DNA of 64,000 nt from Neodontobutis hainanensis (Eukaryota; Chordata; Actinopteri; Gobiiformes; Odontobutidae), in NCBI GenBank assembly GCA_024349245.1, contig JALDNG010000092.1:203501-267500 (forward strand), given 5' to 3'. The notes under the pieces are model-generated. The model made no database searches and had not been told where the DNA came from. It saw only the letters and a list, made by a program, of their open reading frames with translations. Positions 1-11,516 of the stretch are shown here, piece by piece. The position numbers were made by a program, and so were the translations under genes. Each line of letters begins with the position of its first letter. The first letter of the stretch is position 1.

Positions 1-1911
1 GGACCTCCTTGAGTTTGTGTGTGGCTTTGTGTTTTCATCAAAGCAGATTTATAACCAACATTATCAAATAAAATAAATAGTATCTTTCAAACAGCAATTA
101 GTGTTCTGATGGTAAACAGCTTTATGGCTCTGTCTTAATGAACAGTTTGGTGCAAAGCTTGCAAAGAGGTCTTCAATTACACTGTTTCTGCTAAACACTA
201 ACGTGACAAGCCGCCCAAGCCTCGGAGTAAAGTTGGCTCGTCTTTATCTGTCTCCCACCTCGTCCCTCGTACAACAAACATTTATCTTCCTTCACAAGAC
301 TCTGACTCAGTGTTTTTCTTCAGCCTGGAGTAAGTCCTCAATCTAATCCGACCTGTCACATCAAACCAGATGGGTTTGTTTTAAAATTATGTTGTCAAAG
401 CCGTATCAAACATTGAAATGGCTTATAATTATTGATAGACAAGAACACCAGCCCTACCTGTTATTTATAAAAAAAATTGGTAATGTCATCAACACTATTT
501 TACAGAAGGGATTTTAATAGAATTTAAGAACTGGATGAGTTACTGCCACATTTTCTGTTGCTCCCCAGTGGAAAGGTGGAAATCAGGAAAGGTAAAAATG
601 TTATTTATTTATATTTTAAGTATGTACTCTTCTTTACATGGTTCTCAGACATGGTTCACACTCAGGGCAACAGCTTCTATTTTTTATTTATCATTAGGAA
701 CCCCATTAGCTGCAGCAAGCTGCCAGTATTCCTCCTGGGGACCTTTTCAGTATATTCAAAACATTTATACATATACATCCATGATAATGTATACTGTGTG
801 TTCATACAATAATATATCCCATAATCACAGTATTACAATAATGATATGAGAAGACATGATGATAGCGTATATTAGACAATATACTAATGCTCCTACTATA
901 TTATTATGATCTATTTGCTTAATACAATCATCTGTTATTTGTGTTTCAGAGCTTTGGATGTACAGTGGCCCTGTAAATATGTATGCTGAAAATCAGTCAG
1001 CCATCCATTTATCAGAAAATAGTGCTTAATTTGGTTAGAAATAATCTTTTTTATTCTGGTACAAAACTGATGGAGTGGCTGTTTGAAAAAGAAAACAAGA
1101 AAAAGTTTTAATTTTATGAATTGGTATTATTTTAGCATTTTTCCATTCAGCAGTAACGGACATTTACAGTAACAGACATTTACGGTAGGCTTATTTTTGT
1201 CTGTTTTGGAATAAGTTTGGAGTAAAGCTCAGCCTCAGACACAGACTTTTTGTTGCGCACTTATTAAGCCCCGCTTGTTAAGTCCGTGCAGAGCCGACTT
1301 GGTCCGGTACCAATCTGTGCAACAGCGGAGAGAAGCAGATGGTGAGCAATAATCACTCGTCTAGGGCCATCTGAACCGTTCTTGCCAGGGCACAAAAAGT
1401 AAAAGTGAGGGCTCTCTGGTCACCACCGACCTAGGGCCCGTTACATCTTCAGGTTAAATGACAATAGACACTTTTGTAAACCTGATGCAGCCTTTAATTA
1501 CGAGAAGTGCATATCTTGAGTTGTCTTACAACTGCCCTTGCAAAATATACGATTGTTTAAATGGAAATTAGCAAATGAAACAGTGTTTGCTTAGTTTCAC
1601 CTGCCAAACTTTGCACACAACGTGCTTTTGTTCAAAGTAATAACAAACTTTACTGCGTTTAGAGGAGGATGTCATGACGTTCACAAACGTACCAAATATA
1701 TAAACAGCTCTTTAAAATAAATTATTGGAATCATGTTGCAGGGAACAGCTGAGTGTAACTGCACCCTTAAAAGCTGTAACATAGCCACTTTCAGACAACA
1801 GACCTAACTTCTCCACACAACATAGTCTTTTGCACTATGGGAGCCTTCCCAGATGGTTCCTGGGAGGGCTCCCATTAGAACCCTTCGCAAAAGGGCAGGA
1901 ACTTTAAATGA
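1..1911. other. Non-coding stretch, no gene recognised
   Basis: AT-rich sequence without recognisable domains or convincing splice-bounded exons on either strand. The only local structure I noted is a short direct repeat near 1151-1190, where a phrase reading acggacatttac and its near copy acagacatttac occur in tandem. A more GC-rich island at about 1260-1440 (cttggtccggtacc, ctagggcccg) resembles the edge of an old mobile element but I cannot name it. Confidence 0.5.
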
Positions 1912-2095
1912 ATACATTTACATTTTACAGTTAGTCATTTCTCAGACGCTTTTATCCAAAGCAACTTAAATGAAGCTTCCATTCAGCAGTGTAACAGCTG
2001 GAACACCACTGGAGGCAAGAGGGGTTAAGTGTTTTGTGCGACACAATGACAGTATGAACTGTGGGTAGAGTAGGATCAAACCGCTCTACCATCCA
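1912..2095 (-). mobile_element. tRNA-derived SINE copy, minus strand
   Basis: Read on the minus strand this starts with a decayed tRNA-like head (gtagagcggtttgatcc, a box B remnant), continues with the body phrase that in other copies reads cttgggcaagacacttaacc, and ends with the tail gctttggataaaagcgtctg. The same modules recur at 11.3, 12.96, 26.6, 28.2, 42.9 and 52.5 kb, so this is a dispersed family. It resembles teleost V-SINE-like elements, but the subfamily name is from memory only. Confidence 0.75.
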
Positions 2096-4098
2096 TAAAA
2101 TAGTAGTAAATTGACTATTTTATCATATAATGATAAAATGTTATACCATTAATTCAAAATGTATAAAATATACTAATAATAATATACTGTAATTGTAACA
2201 CCGATCCAGTGTTAAATGCACAGATTTGCTTGTTACAGTTGTCAGAAGCTCCAGGCTGTGCAGTGTGCGTGCTAAGTGTGAATCCCTGCTCCAACTCAAA
2301 TATTGCCTTAAGCCCAGATCTAACACAAGAGAAAAGTGACACGAGCCTAATCTGTGCAAAAACACAGGCTTAGGAAAGAGAGGAGAAAATACACCCCCTG
2401 TTTCTGCCACCTCGAAAAAACCCTCTGTCAGCGACTCACAAAAACAACACAGCCGTGCACAGACTTGTTCAGGGGGTGGGTCCGGTTCAGAGTGAGTGCC
2501 CTGACTCAACAAACAGACCTCCGTCTTTAAACATGCACTGAGGCTACAAAAACCAAGCCCTGTTCCTACTCATCCCACACAGCACTGACAGATTTGTAGT
2601 TACATAAAAGAAGAGCTATCAAAGCAGTATCAGCATTTTCAGACCCAGACAATGAGCCACATTTATGTCTTGTGTAGATACCAGACCGCTGAAGAGAGAT
2701 CCATTTTGACTTCACAGACTGTAAATTATTAGATCTAGACATTATATCAGGTCTGGAATATGAAGCATTTTTTTAGATTGAAAGTAAAGTTGCAATGCAA
2801 CTTAGAAAAAGTACAATGTGAAAATTAAACCACAAAAGCACATAAGATAAGATAAGTAATTGATTTCCCTTAACACTGTGGCTCACAGGAATAACACGGG
2901 AAAAAAGGGAAGCAGAAAAGGGTCTATTACCTAGTCTACCAGCTGAAGCCTCGTCTTTCATTTTTTTTTTTTTTTTTTTGTGAGCTCTGTTTATGAGCAG
3001 ATAGCAGCAGTAATCTGTACAATACATTAATCTAACATGTGCTAGTAACATTGAAAAAAAAAAAAAAAAAAACAACTTTTTTATTGACATTATATTCACA
3101 TCCGCACTCTGCAGGCTGATTTTTTATTTTATCTGGATTATACATGGCAGCATTACACCATTTCAGCTTGCATTTATAACGTCCTGCCTCTGCCTGTAAA
3201 ACATCACAGAGAGCTCATAAAAGACAAAAATGTAATTTGTTATCTTAGCTATTTTATTAAGAGGCCCCACTTGGAAGAGTGAACTGCAGAAAGACTTCAA
3301 AAGCAGCATTGGTTAAGAGGAATGATGGAGCCAACCGTGAACAGCACCAGAGGTAAATAAATCCTAATTTGTGAGGAATCAAAGAACCAGAGGCCAGATG
3401 GTTTGGAATAGAGATGAGTGTAGATTTGGGCAAGGCTTTCCCACAAAAATGACCGAGTATAAAATGCTAACGTGAGTGGCTCATTAAATCACCTCATCTG
3501 ACTAAAGCTGTGGAATGCTCTTATCAAAACAGGCCGCTCTGAAGTTTGAAGTGTGTGGAGGCCTCAACTTGTTTCTTTGACTGTCAGAGATCAGAGTGCC
3601 TTGTCTCTGAAGTTATTGGATAATACAGTGATAGATGCTTGTATGAGGCTACACTGACTCAGACATGCAACAAGGGCTACAGCATAGTAAAAGTGTATTG
3701 ACTAGACTAGACGTCATTAGCCCCCTCTATGCCTACGATTGATGTAGGATATTCTTGGATAGCCTTTCATACATCTAACCTCGTCCTAAAAGGTGCAAAC
3801 AAGCCACTGTCTCCTCTTATGCAAGTTCCACCAGCTTCTAGTGTGACATATTGTACTGTACGTAAGTCAATGTACTGTTGCTACTCACCAGATGCATTGT
3901 CAGTTTTCTGTATTGCTGATTTATGCGAGAGCCGCATCAACCTAAAACTCAATCAAAAAAAGTTTGGAATTTTTAAGGGCTGTCAAACTATTAAAATATT
4001 TAATAGCAATTAATTGCATAATGTTATTTTAAATGCATATTTTGCAATTTTTACTTTATTAGACACAAGGTCAGAAATTTGTAATTTTGTAACAGTTT
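2096..4098. other. Non-coding stretch with A/T homopolymer runs
   Basis: No gene recognised. A poly-T run (about 2961-2979) and a poly-A run (about 3055-3072) lie 75 bp apart. From about 3977 the sequence gggctgtcaaactattaaa resembles the terminal end of a common fish hAT-type element. That match is from memory, and no partner end with a target duplication was found. Confidence 0.4.
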
Positions 4099-4656
4099 TT
4101 GACGGTGGTCCCTCTTTTTAAGAAGGGGGACCGGAGGGTGTGTTCTAACTACAGACGGATCACACTCAGCCTCCCCGGGAAAGTCTATGCCAGGGTACTG
4201 GAGAGGAGAATGCGGCCGATAGTTGAACCTCGGATTCAGGAGGAACATTGCGGTTTTCGTCCCGGTCGTGGAACACTGGACCAGCTCTATACCCTCTCCA
4301 GGGTGCTGGAGGGTTTATGGGAGTTTGCCCAACCAGTCCACATGTGCTTTGTGGATCTGGAGAAGGCATTTGACTGTGTCCCTCGTGGTGCCCTGTGGGG
4401 GGTGGTCTGGGAGTATGGGGTCCGGGGCCCTTTGCTAAGGGCTATCCGGTCCCTGTACGACCGGAGCAGGAGCTTGGTTCGCATTGCCGGGAGTAAGTCA
4501 GACCTGTTCCCAGTGCATGTTGGACTCCGGCAGGGCTGCCCTTTGTCACCGGTCCTGTTCATTATCTTTATGGACAGGATTTCTATGCGCAGCCAGGGGC
4601 CGGAGGGAGTCTGGTTTGGGGACCACAGGATCTTTTGCAGATGATGTTGTCCTGTT
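4099..4656 (+). pseudogene. Rex3 reverse transcriptase fragment (copy A)
   Basis: The reading frame at 4099-4644 gives RT domain sequence. The palm motif A reads FVDLEKAFD (catalytic Asp), motif B reads GLRQGCPLSP, and the motif C core FADD follows out of frame because about 10 bp are missing just before it (around 4630). The fingers segment FKKGDRRVCSNYRRITLSL lacks one codon-scale segment compared with copy B at 39.4 kb. The N-terminal endonuclease domain is absent because the element is 5' truncated. The fragment cannot make a working enzyme. Confidence 0.85.
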
Positions 4657-5790
4657 ATTGACAATATCGCGCTATCGCAGTGGTAAACGTGTCTCGATAA
4701 CGTTGTGGTTGGGTTACAATATTAAAAGGACAGGTGTCCGTCAAAAAGCAAGAGGAATAAACAAAGTCCCACAGAACAAATCATTGTTAACTACATAGAC
4801 CATGATCCTTTGCGCTGTGTCGTCACAACAACCGTTGTTGAGCCAATAGGATTGCACGCTGCACGCTGTCCACACAAGCTCACAGCAAGCCAGCATGGCC
4901 GACAGCGATACATGCAAGGATGAAAACAACAAAACCGAAGTTGAGATTGTGCCAGTCCCTGCAGCTTTTAAATCAGATGTCTGGAAGCATTTTGGTTTCG
5001 CCGTGTCAAAAAACGCAAAAGGAGAGGAGGTGGTGGACAGACAATGGACTATGTGCAAGCACTGCCACAGTAAACTGAGATACAACACAGAAAACTCAAA
5101 CCTTTTTTTCAAGATGCCCTGGATGACTGAGAACCTCCACAGACACAAGCAACATGCAAAGTCATCTGACAACCAAAGGCTTTTTTCCAGACTGTTTAAG
5201 GATTTTTTTTTTACTGTTTTTTGTTCTTCTCCCTTGCAATGTAGATATTTTGATCTTTCTGATGAAAAACGTGAACATAAGCTAAATGATAGTCAAAAAG
5301 CTTTTTAAAAATGTTATGTTCCTAAATACCAGTTTTAAAAGGCTTCTTTTATTTGCCTTGCACATTTAAACCTGACTTAACTTGATCTTTGTTTGCACTT
5401 AAAAGGAATTCCCTATTGTTTATTTGTTGCAAATAAATTGTTTTTTGTTGTAATTGTTCTAGTTGCTTCTTAACTTGAACATTGCACAGAAGAATCAGTT
5501 ATGCAACCAAATATTGCTATACAGAATATTGATGTTCCTGACTACAACTTGCACTTTAAAAGCACTATGTGATCAGCGTTTTATGTTGCCATGGATCCAT
5601 GAATACAACAATAAATTGCCTGTTGACTGGCAAAAGTAGAATAAATGTCAGCATTTTTTCACTATTATCATCACAAACACTATTATGAGCTATTTAACAG
5701 CTTTTCCACAATATCGCAATAAATATCGTACCGTGAGGTCAATATCGAAATTGTATCGTACTGTGAGATTTTGATATTGTTACATCCCTA
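4657..5790 (+). mobile_element. hAT-type DNA transposon remnant inside Rex3 copy A
   Basis: The insert separates Rex3 RT sequence (up to cctgtt) from later Rex3 sequence (ttggtcatgacc). Its right end read inward is tagggatgtaacaatatc, followed by repeated tacgat/gatatt phrases. The left end begins acaatatcgc, which matches the right terminal repeat once about ten terminal bases are removed. It encodes only a BED-finger reading frame, so it is an internally deleted, non-autonomous copy. Part of the Rex3 sequence expected at the insertion point is also missing, so a clean target duplication cannot be shown. Confidence 0.65.
4895..5308 (+). pseudogene. BED zinc-finger reading frame of a hAT transposase (137 codons)
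   Basis: The frame starts at ATG in a good context (agcatggcc). After an acidic leader it shows the BED signature: an aromatic WKHFGF block, a C-x2-C pair (CKHC) and later an H-x-H-type pair (HRHKQH). BED fingers bind DNA at transposon ends in hAT transposases and ZBED genes. The DDE catalytic core and the dimerisation domain are absent; the frame runs into low-complexity residues and stops. Residues about 67-82, between the Cys and His pairs, come from a 46-bp segment (5094-5139) identical to the end of an unrelated repeat at 40337-40382, so the finger spacing is abnormal. Probably non-functional. Confidence 0.7.
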
Positions 5791-6722
5791 TTGGTCATGA
5801 CCAAAAAGAACAAGATTCCGGATACAGGCATCTGAAATGAGCTTTCTTCGCAGAGTGGCGGCGCGCTCCCTTAGTTATAGGGTGAGGAGCTTGGTCACTC
5901 GGGAGGAGCTCAAAAGTAGATCTGCTGCTCCACCACATCAAGAGAAGCCAGCTGAGGTGTTCCGGGAATGTCCCACCGGGAGGAGACCCAAGACACGCAG
6001 GAGGGACTATGTCTCTCGGCTGGCCTGGGAACGCCTCGGAATCCCCCCGGAAGAGCTGGGGGAAGTGCAGGGCCGGCCCTGGCCAATTTGCTGCCCTAGG
6101 CAAGATTTCACCTGGTGCCCCTGGAATTTTGTTCATAAACTTACACACTTCTCCTAAACTTGCTGAAGTGGAGGGAAGAGGTGTGCTTGATGCGGAATCA
6201 CTGGGCGGTGCTGAGATGGAGATGTCTGCAACAGGTGGCCCAGGATTTGCAGGGACGGGGTTCAGATATTTCAAAAGTGCATCTGAAGAGAGAAGAGGAG
6301 GATTATATGTGACCATTGGGTGTTACATTTTATTATTAAAAAGCTGATGATAGTGAAACTATAAAAATATGGCAGCACCTAAACCACATTATAGCTTAAA
6401 CACACAAAAAGCAAGAATAATTACATCTGGTATTCATGCACAAAACTCTATTCTATTCATTGAGCACTTCTCTAGCATACAGTAGTTATATTTTCAAAAT
6501 TAATTTTTAAAGCGTTTGTTTTCCAGTATATCTGGCATGGCAGCAATGTCCTACTAACTACACTTTATGATGTTATAACCATGAAACAGAGGAGAAACGT
6601 AAATCTTTATTTAAATTGAATTTTAAAGTTGCTAAATCCATATATATAATACATATATATATAAAAACATTTTATGTAGGACTCAGTCATTTTAAATAAA
6701 GATTTACGTTTATATAGCAACA

Positions 6723-7338
6723 TTTACGGTGGCAGAGACAGCTGAACACGCTGCAAATGAAGAAAGCACCAGCAAATAAAGAAAACATCTTCATCAGTTT
6801 GACAACACGCGCATTGCAAAAGTTCACAACACATACAAATACAAAAACGCGCTGCAAATCCTCACAACACATACAAATACAAAAACGCGCTGCAAATAAC
6901 ACAGACCACAACGGAAATGTTTTAAGGGGACTCCTTTGAGTGACGAACAATATATTGAGGCCAACAATATCCAAACGACTAAGCAATTATACGATCATCA
7001 TCTAAAAGTAAAAAAAAAAAACTCACCTTTCAGGTCAGTGGCAACAACACTGACAACATCGCGACAGGCGAGCAAACAATAAGCAGGTCCCATTAGGGGT
7101 TTGTCACTCAAAGGAGTCCCCTTAAAACATTTCCGTTGTGGTCTGTGTTATTTGCAGCGCGTTTTTGAATTTGCAACGCGTTTTTGTATTTGTATGTGTT
7201 GTGAGGATTTGCAGCGCGTTTTTGTATTTGTATGTGTTGTGAACTTTTGCAGCGCGCGTGAAACTGATGAAGATGTTTTCTTTATTTGCTGGTGCTTTCT
7301 TCATTTGCAGCGTGTTGAGCTGTCTCGGCCACCGTAAA
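6723..7338. repeat. Long inverted repeat (foldback) inside the 1.8-kb transposon
   Basis: The left arm (6723-6944) and right arm (7103-7338) are near-perfect reverse complements around a 158-bp loop. The outer ends read tttacggtgg and ccaccgtaaa; the inner ends read gagtgac and gtcactc. Each arm contains repeated phrases of the type tttgcagcgcg and tttgtatttgtatgtgttg, and the right arm has one extra partial repeat. Flanks of about 40 bp (aacattttatg...aaataaagattta at 6666 and 7336) are direct repeats. It looks like a foldback or MITE insertion into the host transposon. Confidence 0.75.
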
Positions 7339-7757
7339 CATTTTATGCAGAACTCATTTTAAATAAAGATTTATATGTCCCTCTGCCTGTGTACTCGTTG
7401 AGTTTTCCTGATCATCCTTCATTAAAGCCTGCGTTTGGATCACCACTGTCTGTCTCTACCGTGCAGTTCATGACACTATGTCATAAGCTAATTCAAATTA
7501 GCGAACGTTACAGGCATCGTTGAACTACTATCATTACCTACCTCTGTCTTTTTCGCGTTTTTCTTCCTCTCCTCTTCTTTTTTTTTCTTCCCTGGGCAAC
7601 AGATGGCTTCGGTCTTTATTACATAATGACAACTTATCAGTGTCATTGAATTCGGCCAACGGATAACGTAACGGATGTTTGGTTTTTTTTTCAGCAGGGT
7701 GGGGGTGGGGGAGATTGATGCGTCACTCAGTCGGACGAGTTGATCGGGATTCTATAA

Positions 7758-7793
7758 AATAATAATAATAATAATTAATAATTAATAATAATT
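7758..7793. repeat. AAT-rich microsatellite
   Basis: Imperfect (aat)n run near the right end of the 1.8-kb DNA transposon. Confidence 0.8.
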
Positions 7794-7970
7794 TGGGCGC
7801 ACGGGCGCCCCTAGGGTGGGCGGAGCCCTTAGCATTTGCCTATTCCGCCTATGCCCAGGGCCGGCCCTGGGGAAGTGTCTGGGGAGGGGGAAGTCTGGGC
7901 GTCTCTGCTTAAACTGCTGCCACCGCGGCCCGGCCCCGAATAAGCGGTAGAAGATGGATGGATGGATGGA

Positions 7971-9412
7971 TGAATTGAAAGTGACATTACAACTAACACT
8001 AGTGTCCAAACCTTCAAAATGAAAAGATAAAATAAATAGCTGAAAAACACTGACCTGTGTGCAGTAGCTATCCATTTCGCTATAGCTGATGAAAGTTTCT
8101 GGTTGAGCTGTCCAGATCAGCGGTTGTAGCCAGAGGTTTTGCCAGGGAGAGCCCAACTCTTGGGGTGCTGTTCTATGGCCTGTGTGACACGGACCAGTGG
8201 CCTGTGCGGCACCAGTGTGATCTGTGATCTCTTGCAATCATTTAAGGTCTGTGCCATGCTATTTGTGGTCCTAGTGTTTTGTGGCATCTATATACATGTA
8301 TATTGTATGTATAATATTGTTATAATAACCACAAGTGACACGGTCTGTGTCACACAAGCCACAGAACAGCGTCCCCAGAGTTGTTTTTTGTAATGGCTCT
8401 TCCCACTGGCAGGGCTCTATATTAGCGTGTGTTTTGCCAGCAGGTGATCTTTCAGACTGGACGTGCTCCGGTGGTAGCACGGTTGTTCAATTCACGTCAA
8501 CAATAAATGCAAATCACTTTGGTTTTGTCGAGACAGCCATCTGACATGGCTTTGAAAACAGACTTGCCTTTTTGCTGTCCATGTCTGCTTCATGAATGTA
8601 TGCCAACTTACTGCTGTTCTGATTTCTTAATCTACAGAGGGCATGGTGGGCAAAAATAAAAAAAATTGTAACACACAAAAATAGTGTAAAAAAATAGTGG
8701 CATTAAAAGTAATTTGCGCTAACGCGTTATTAATGCGCTATATATTTCTGTTATTCATTTTTCCCTTTTACTAAAACCAATTGGTGCTGTATTTAATATT
8801 TTTGAGAAAGCCTAATTTGTCACCGTTACAAACAGATACAACTTGAAAGGATTGTTCATTTATGGAATGAGCAACACAGCTAAATGGGCCCTGCAATATT
8901 CTTCTGTTAACGTTAAGGACTATGTAAAATAAAATCAGGTATACCCTGCAATAGAAGTGAGCAGAAAAGTAGCTAAATCTAACAAGAGGTAGTAACAACG
9001 GTCTCACAGAGCTGAGATTGCTCAGGCATAAATGGGACATTATTTTTGTATAGCCCAATAGACCCTCCATCAGAGTAAGGGAAAACTAAACAAATAACCC
9101 AGCCGGGAAAAAAGGTCAGCATTATGGGAAATCTACATTTTCCATTACACTACATTTGGTGTAAAACTAAAAAGGGGGTTCACCTTGCTGTGTCACTCAT
9201 GACCTTTACATCCAGTGCTTAGTCAGACTAGGCTTATACCCTGATTAAGATGTCTAACTGAACTTCTATCTTTGAGAAAATTGAACTATTAAGTCCACCT
9301 CATACTGACTAATGATGCATTGCTGTTAGTTTATTCCACTGTCCAACAAGCATAAACCTGCAGCAAAAGCTCAATTATGAATCACATTATCCTGATGTGT
9401 TACTCTAAGCAG
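7971..9412. other. Non-coding stretch
   Basis: No gene recognised. At about 8699-8735 the phrase gctaacgcgttattaatgcg resembles the sub-terminal part of hAT-like repeats whose other end may be the gggctgtcaaac sequence at 3977. If so, the Rex3 nest sits inside an older element, but the terminal inverted repeat itself is not present here. Confidence 0.35.
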
Positions 9413-9612
9413 GGCTCTAGACTAACTTTTTGCACTGGTTGCACTGGTACGCTTCACTTTTTTCTTAGGTGCACCAGCACAAAAGTTTTTACTTTTTAAA
9501 TTTATTTTTATTTATGTACCTGCTTAACTTTTTCAATAAAAAATTATAAAAAAAAGACATTTAGACACCACTATATAATGGTATATTCACTATATAGTGC
9601 ACTATATAGTGA
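9413..9612. repeat. Probable end of a degraded DNA transposon plus a short palindrome
   Basis: The sequence agggctctagactaac followed by gcactggttgcactggt resembles a terminal repeat often seen in fish hAT-type MITEs (from memory). No opposite end was found. At 9589-9612 cactatatagtg occurs twice in tandem, making a 24-bp perfect palindrome. Confidence 0.4.
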
Positions 9613-11253
9613 TTAATGAGTTGTTTCAGACACAGCCTAGAAGCTTTTCCGAAAACATCCAACACCAATCTCCATGCGATGAGTTTGTAATGAGTTTGAA
9701 GTGACTCTGCATCAAACATTTTGCTTTTCTATAAATATCAGCATAAGCCACAGTTTATAAAAGATGCTCTAGAGCCACAGTGTCTCATACCTGACTTTTA
9801 CTGTTGATGTTCGCTGCAGTAAAACAGCGCTTTTGCACATTTTTTACATTTGTAAGAAACAAAACTCAAGCTGCGTGGCTCATATGCATAAATTGCAATA
9901 AGTTTCCGATGCCTCCAATTCCACTGAGCTTCATTGCATGCAAGGAAAAGAAGCCCTGTGTACCATGTTCAGAACCATGTCATAATATATTAAATTGTCC
10001 CATTCTGTAAACAGGGCTTGGAGCAGTGGTTCTGAATAAAACGGCCCTAAAGAAGAACAGGGGGCCTTGGCAGTCTTAACCACCAGACTCTGCTGAAGCT
10101 ATGCCAGCACCTCAAGGCCTCATGCCTAGTGGAGTCTGAACACTTTAGGCACTCAGAAAATGCTCGCTCCGTCTTCTCCAAATCTATCTCTATCTGTAAA
10201 CATGACCCGACCCAATTCAAGGCCCAAAACAAACCTTTCATCAAAACTATTCCAAAAGACCTTCAAACACAAACTGGCAGAGTTCAGATGAGGCCTGTGA
10301 GGACACATCCATTTTTTTCTTGCCTCAAGTGGATTTATAAATGTCAGATAAGAGAGAAGTGAATCAACTAAAATGGCAACTTAATTAGCTCCGTATGTAT
10401 TTGATGGATGAGCTCAGCCTCCCTCGTTTATGGCTGGCACGAGATTAAGAGCCGTCCACTTGTCTTTCTCTAAAACGCTGCTTTGATTTTGAGCGATGGA
10501 TCAAGTTTCACACAGCTGTAAACTTCGGCATGTCTGCTCAGTATTGGCTGCCCTCTTTTCTGTTTCTAATCAGCCCTGTCTCAGTGAAGCTGGACGGTCT
10601 ATAAGATGCTGTGTAGGTTTGTGAGCTATTATAAGAAATCGGAGCAGGCTGAATTTTCTCTCCAATCTTTTTTGTTTCTATTGTTTCACAAGCCTGGTTT
10701 AAATGGTCCAACTATGAGCCATTGACAGAAGTATTCGAGATAAATGCTCAATGCTGGAATCTGTCATGAAAAGGTTTGGATTGTGGAGGAGATTTTATTA
10801 AACTGACTTCACTGATACTGGACCAAGGAGGAACAGGCCTTTGCATCTGAAACTTTTGTAAGGTTTTGGGTCTGTAGCAATAGCTTTCAGACTAATGTTT
10901 CTCTTGGAACAGTCATATCAAAGTATCAGTGCCAACCATTGACTGTATATTATTGAAAAAATGGCAGCAGGCAATGAGTCCAAACATATTTTAGTTTTAT
11001 TCAGCATTTCATTTTAAATGTGCTACATATGTGACATTTTTACTTAAAATAAAATGTTTTGTATGTAAGGTTAAAAACATGGTGTTAAGTTTACTACAAC
11101 AATTTGTTTATATCAGGCTCAATCACTGAAACATACATTCTATGGCAAATCATTAACGATGGACGTATTTTAAGAGCTGGAAGATGAATCTGTGATGGTG
11201 GCTGTTTAAATAAACACCTTATGCAGTTCATAAAGCAAGACCTTTTACTTTTA
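9613..11253. other. Non-coding stretch
   Basis: No gene, domain or named repeat recognised. Composition is more balanced than in neighbouring AT-rich stretches, and this could include conserved non-coding sequence, but I have no alignment to show it. Confidence 0.4.
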
Positions 11254-11516
11254 TGGGCGCAGTGGCTCAGTGGTAGAGCTGATTTTATAACAAATTATAA
11301 CCAGAAGGTTGGTGGTTAGATTCTCATTCATACTGTGATTGTGTCCTTGGGCAAGACACCTTGCCTCCAGTGCCACAGCTCTGGTGTATGAATGCGATTG
11401 TGGAGAATGATGTGAGCGCCCTTGTGTATGGAAGTCCCCCTCTCCGTCACAATGGTACAGCCAGGTACAAAAAAGCGCTATATAAATGCACACCCTTTAC
11501 CATTACCGTGCCGAGA
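11254..11516 (+). mobile_element. SINE copy, plus strand, with the longer body and a tataaatg tail
   Basis: It starts gggcgcagtggctcagtgg (tRNA box A-like), has an insertion of about 25 bp in the tRNA head, then a box B-like ggttagattc, the body phrase tgtccttgggcaagacacc, and the tail gcgctatataaatgca. The middle contains gctctggtgtatgaatgcg, the phrase that makes up the minisatellite at 28.5-35.9 kb. Confidence 0.75.

Larger units (their letters stand above)
6068..7869. mobile_element. 1.8-kb DNA transposon with palindromic CAGGGCCGGCCCTG ends
   Basis: Both ends carry the same 14-bp sequence CAGGGCCGGCCCTG, a perfect palindrome, and the inversion continues more loosely inward. The element is flanked by exact 8-bp direct repeats gggaagtg (6060-6067 and 7870-7877), and removing it restores the Rex3 3' region. 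An 8-bp duplication and CAGGG-type ends point to the hAT superfamily. It holds no complete transposase. A minus-strand open stretch at about 6100-6316 is Ser/Pro-rich and could be a remnant N-terminus, which is only a guess. The middle is occupied by a large inverted repeat. Confidence 0.75.
4099..7970 (+). mobile_element. Rex3 (RTE-clade) LINE copy A, 5' truncated and interrupted twice
   Basis: Three blocks belong to one LINE: reverse-transcriptase coding sequence (4099-4656), a C-terminal piece and 3' region (5791-6067), and the 3' end (7870-7970) finishing in gataagcggtagaag followed by a GATG tetranucleotide tail. The phrases ggtggtggtccctctttt and cagggctgccctttgtcacc match the Rex3 RT region. 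The blocks are separated by a hAT remnant and by a 1.8-kb DNA transposon. Relative to intact Rex3 there is also a gap at about 5958, where tgaggtg occurs once instead of flanking the missing segment. That is consistent with deletion between short repeats. The copy is dead. Confidence 0.85.

Noticed and set aside
3324..3356. Possible first exon reading MMEPTVNSTR before gtaaat
   Set aside because: The donor is weak, there is no partner exon, and the peptide is too short to assess.
4741..5172. Minus-strand open frame of 143 codons
   Set aside because: Antisense to the BED-finger frame, with no recognisable domain.
3977..8735. A single large hAT element enclosing the Rex3 nest, from gggctgtcaaac to the aacgcgtta phrase
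   Set aside because: The right terminal repeat and any target duplication are absent, so the two ends cannot be tied together.
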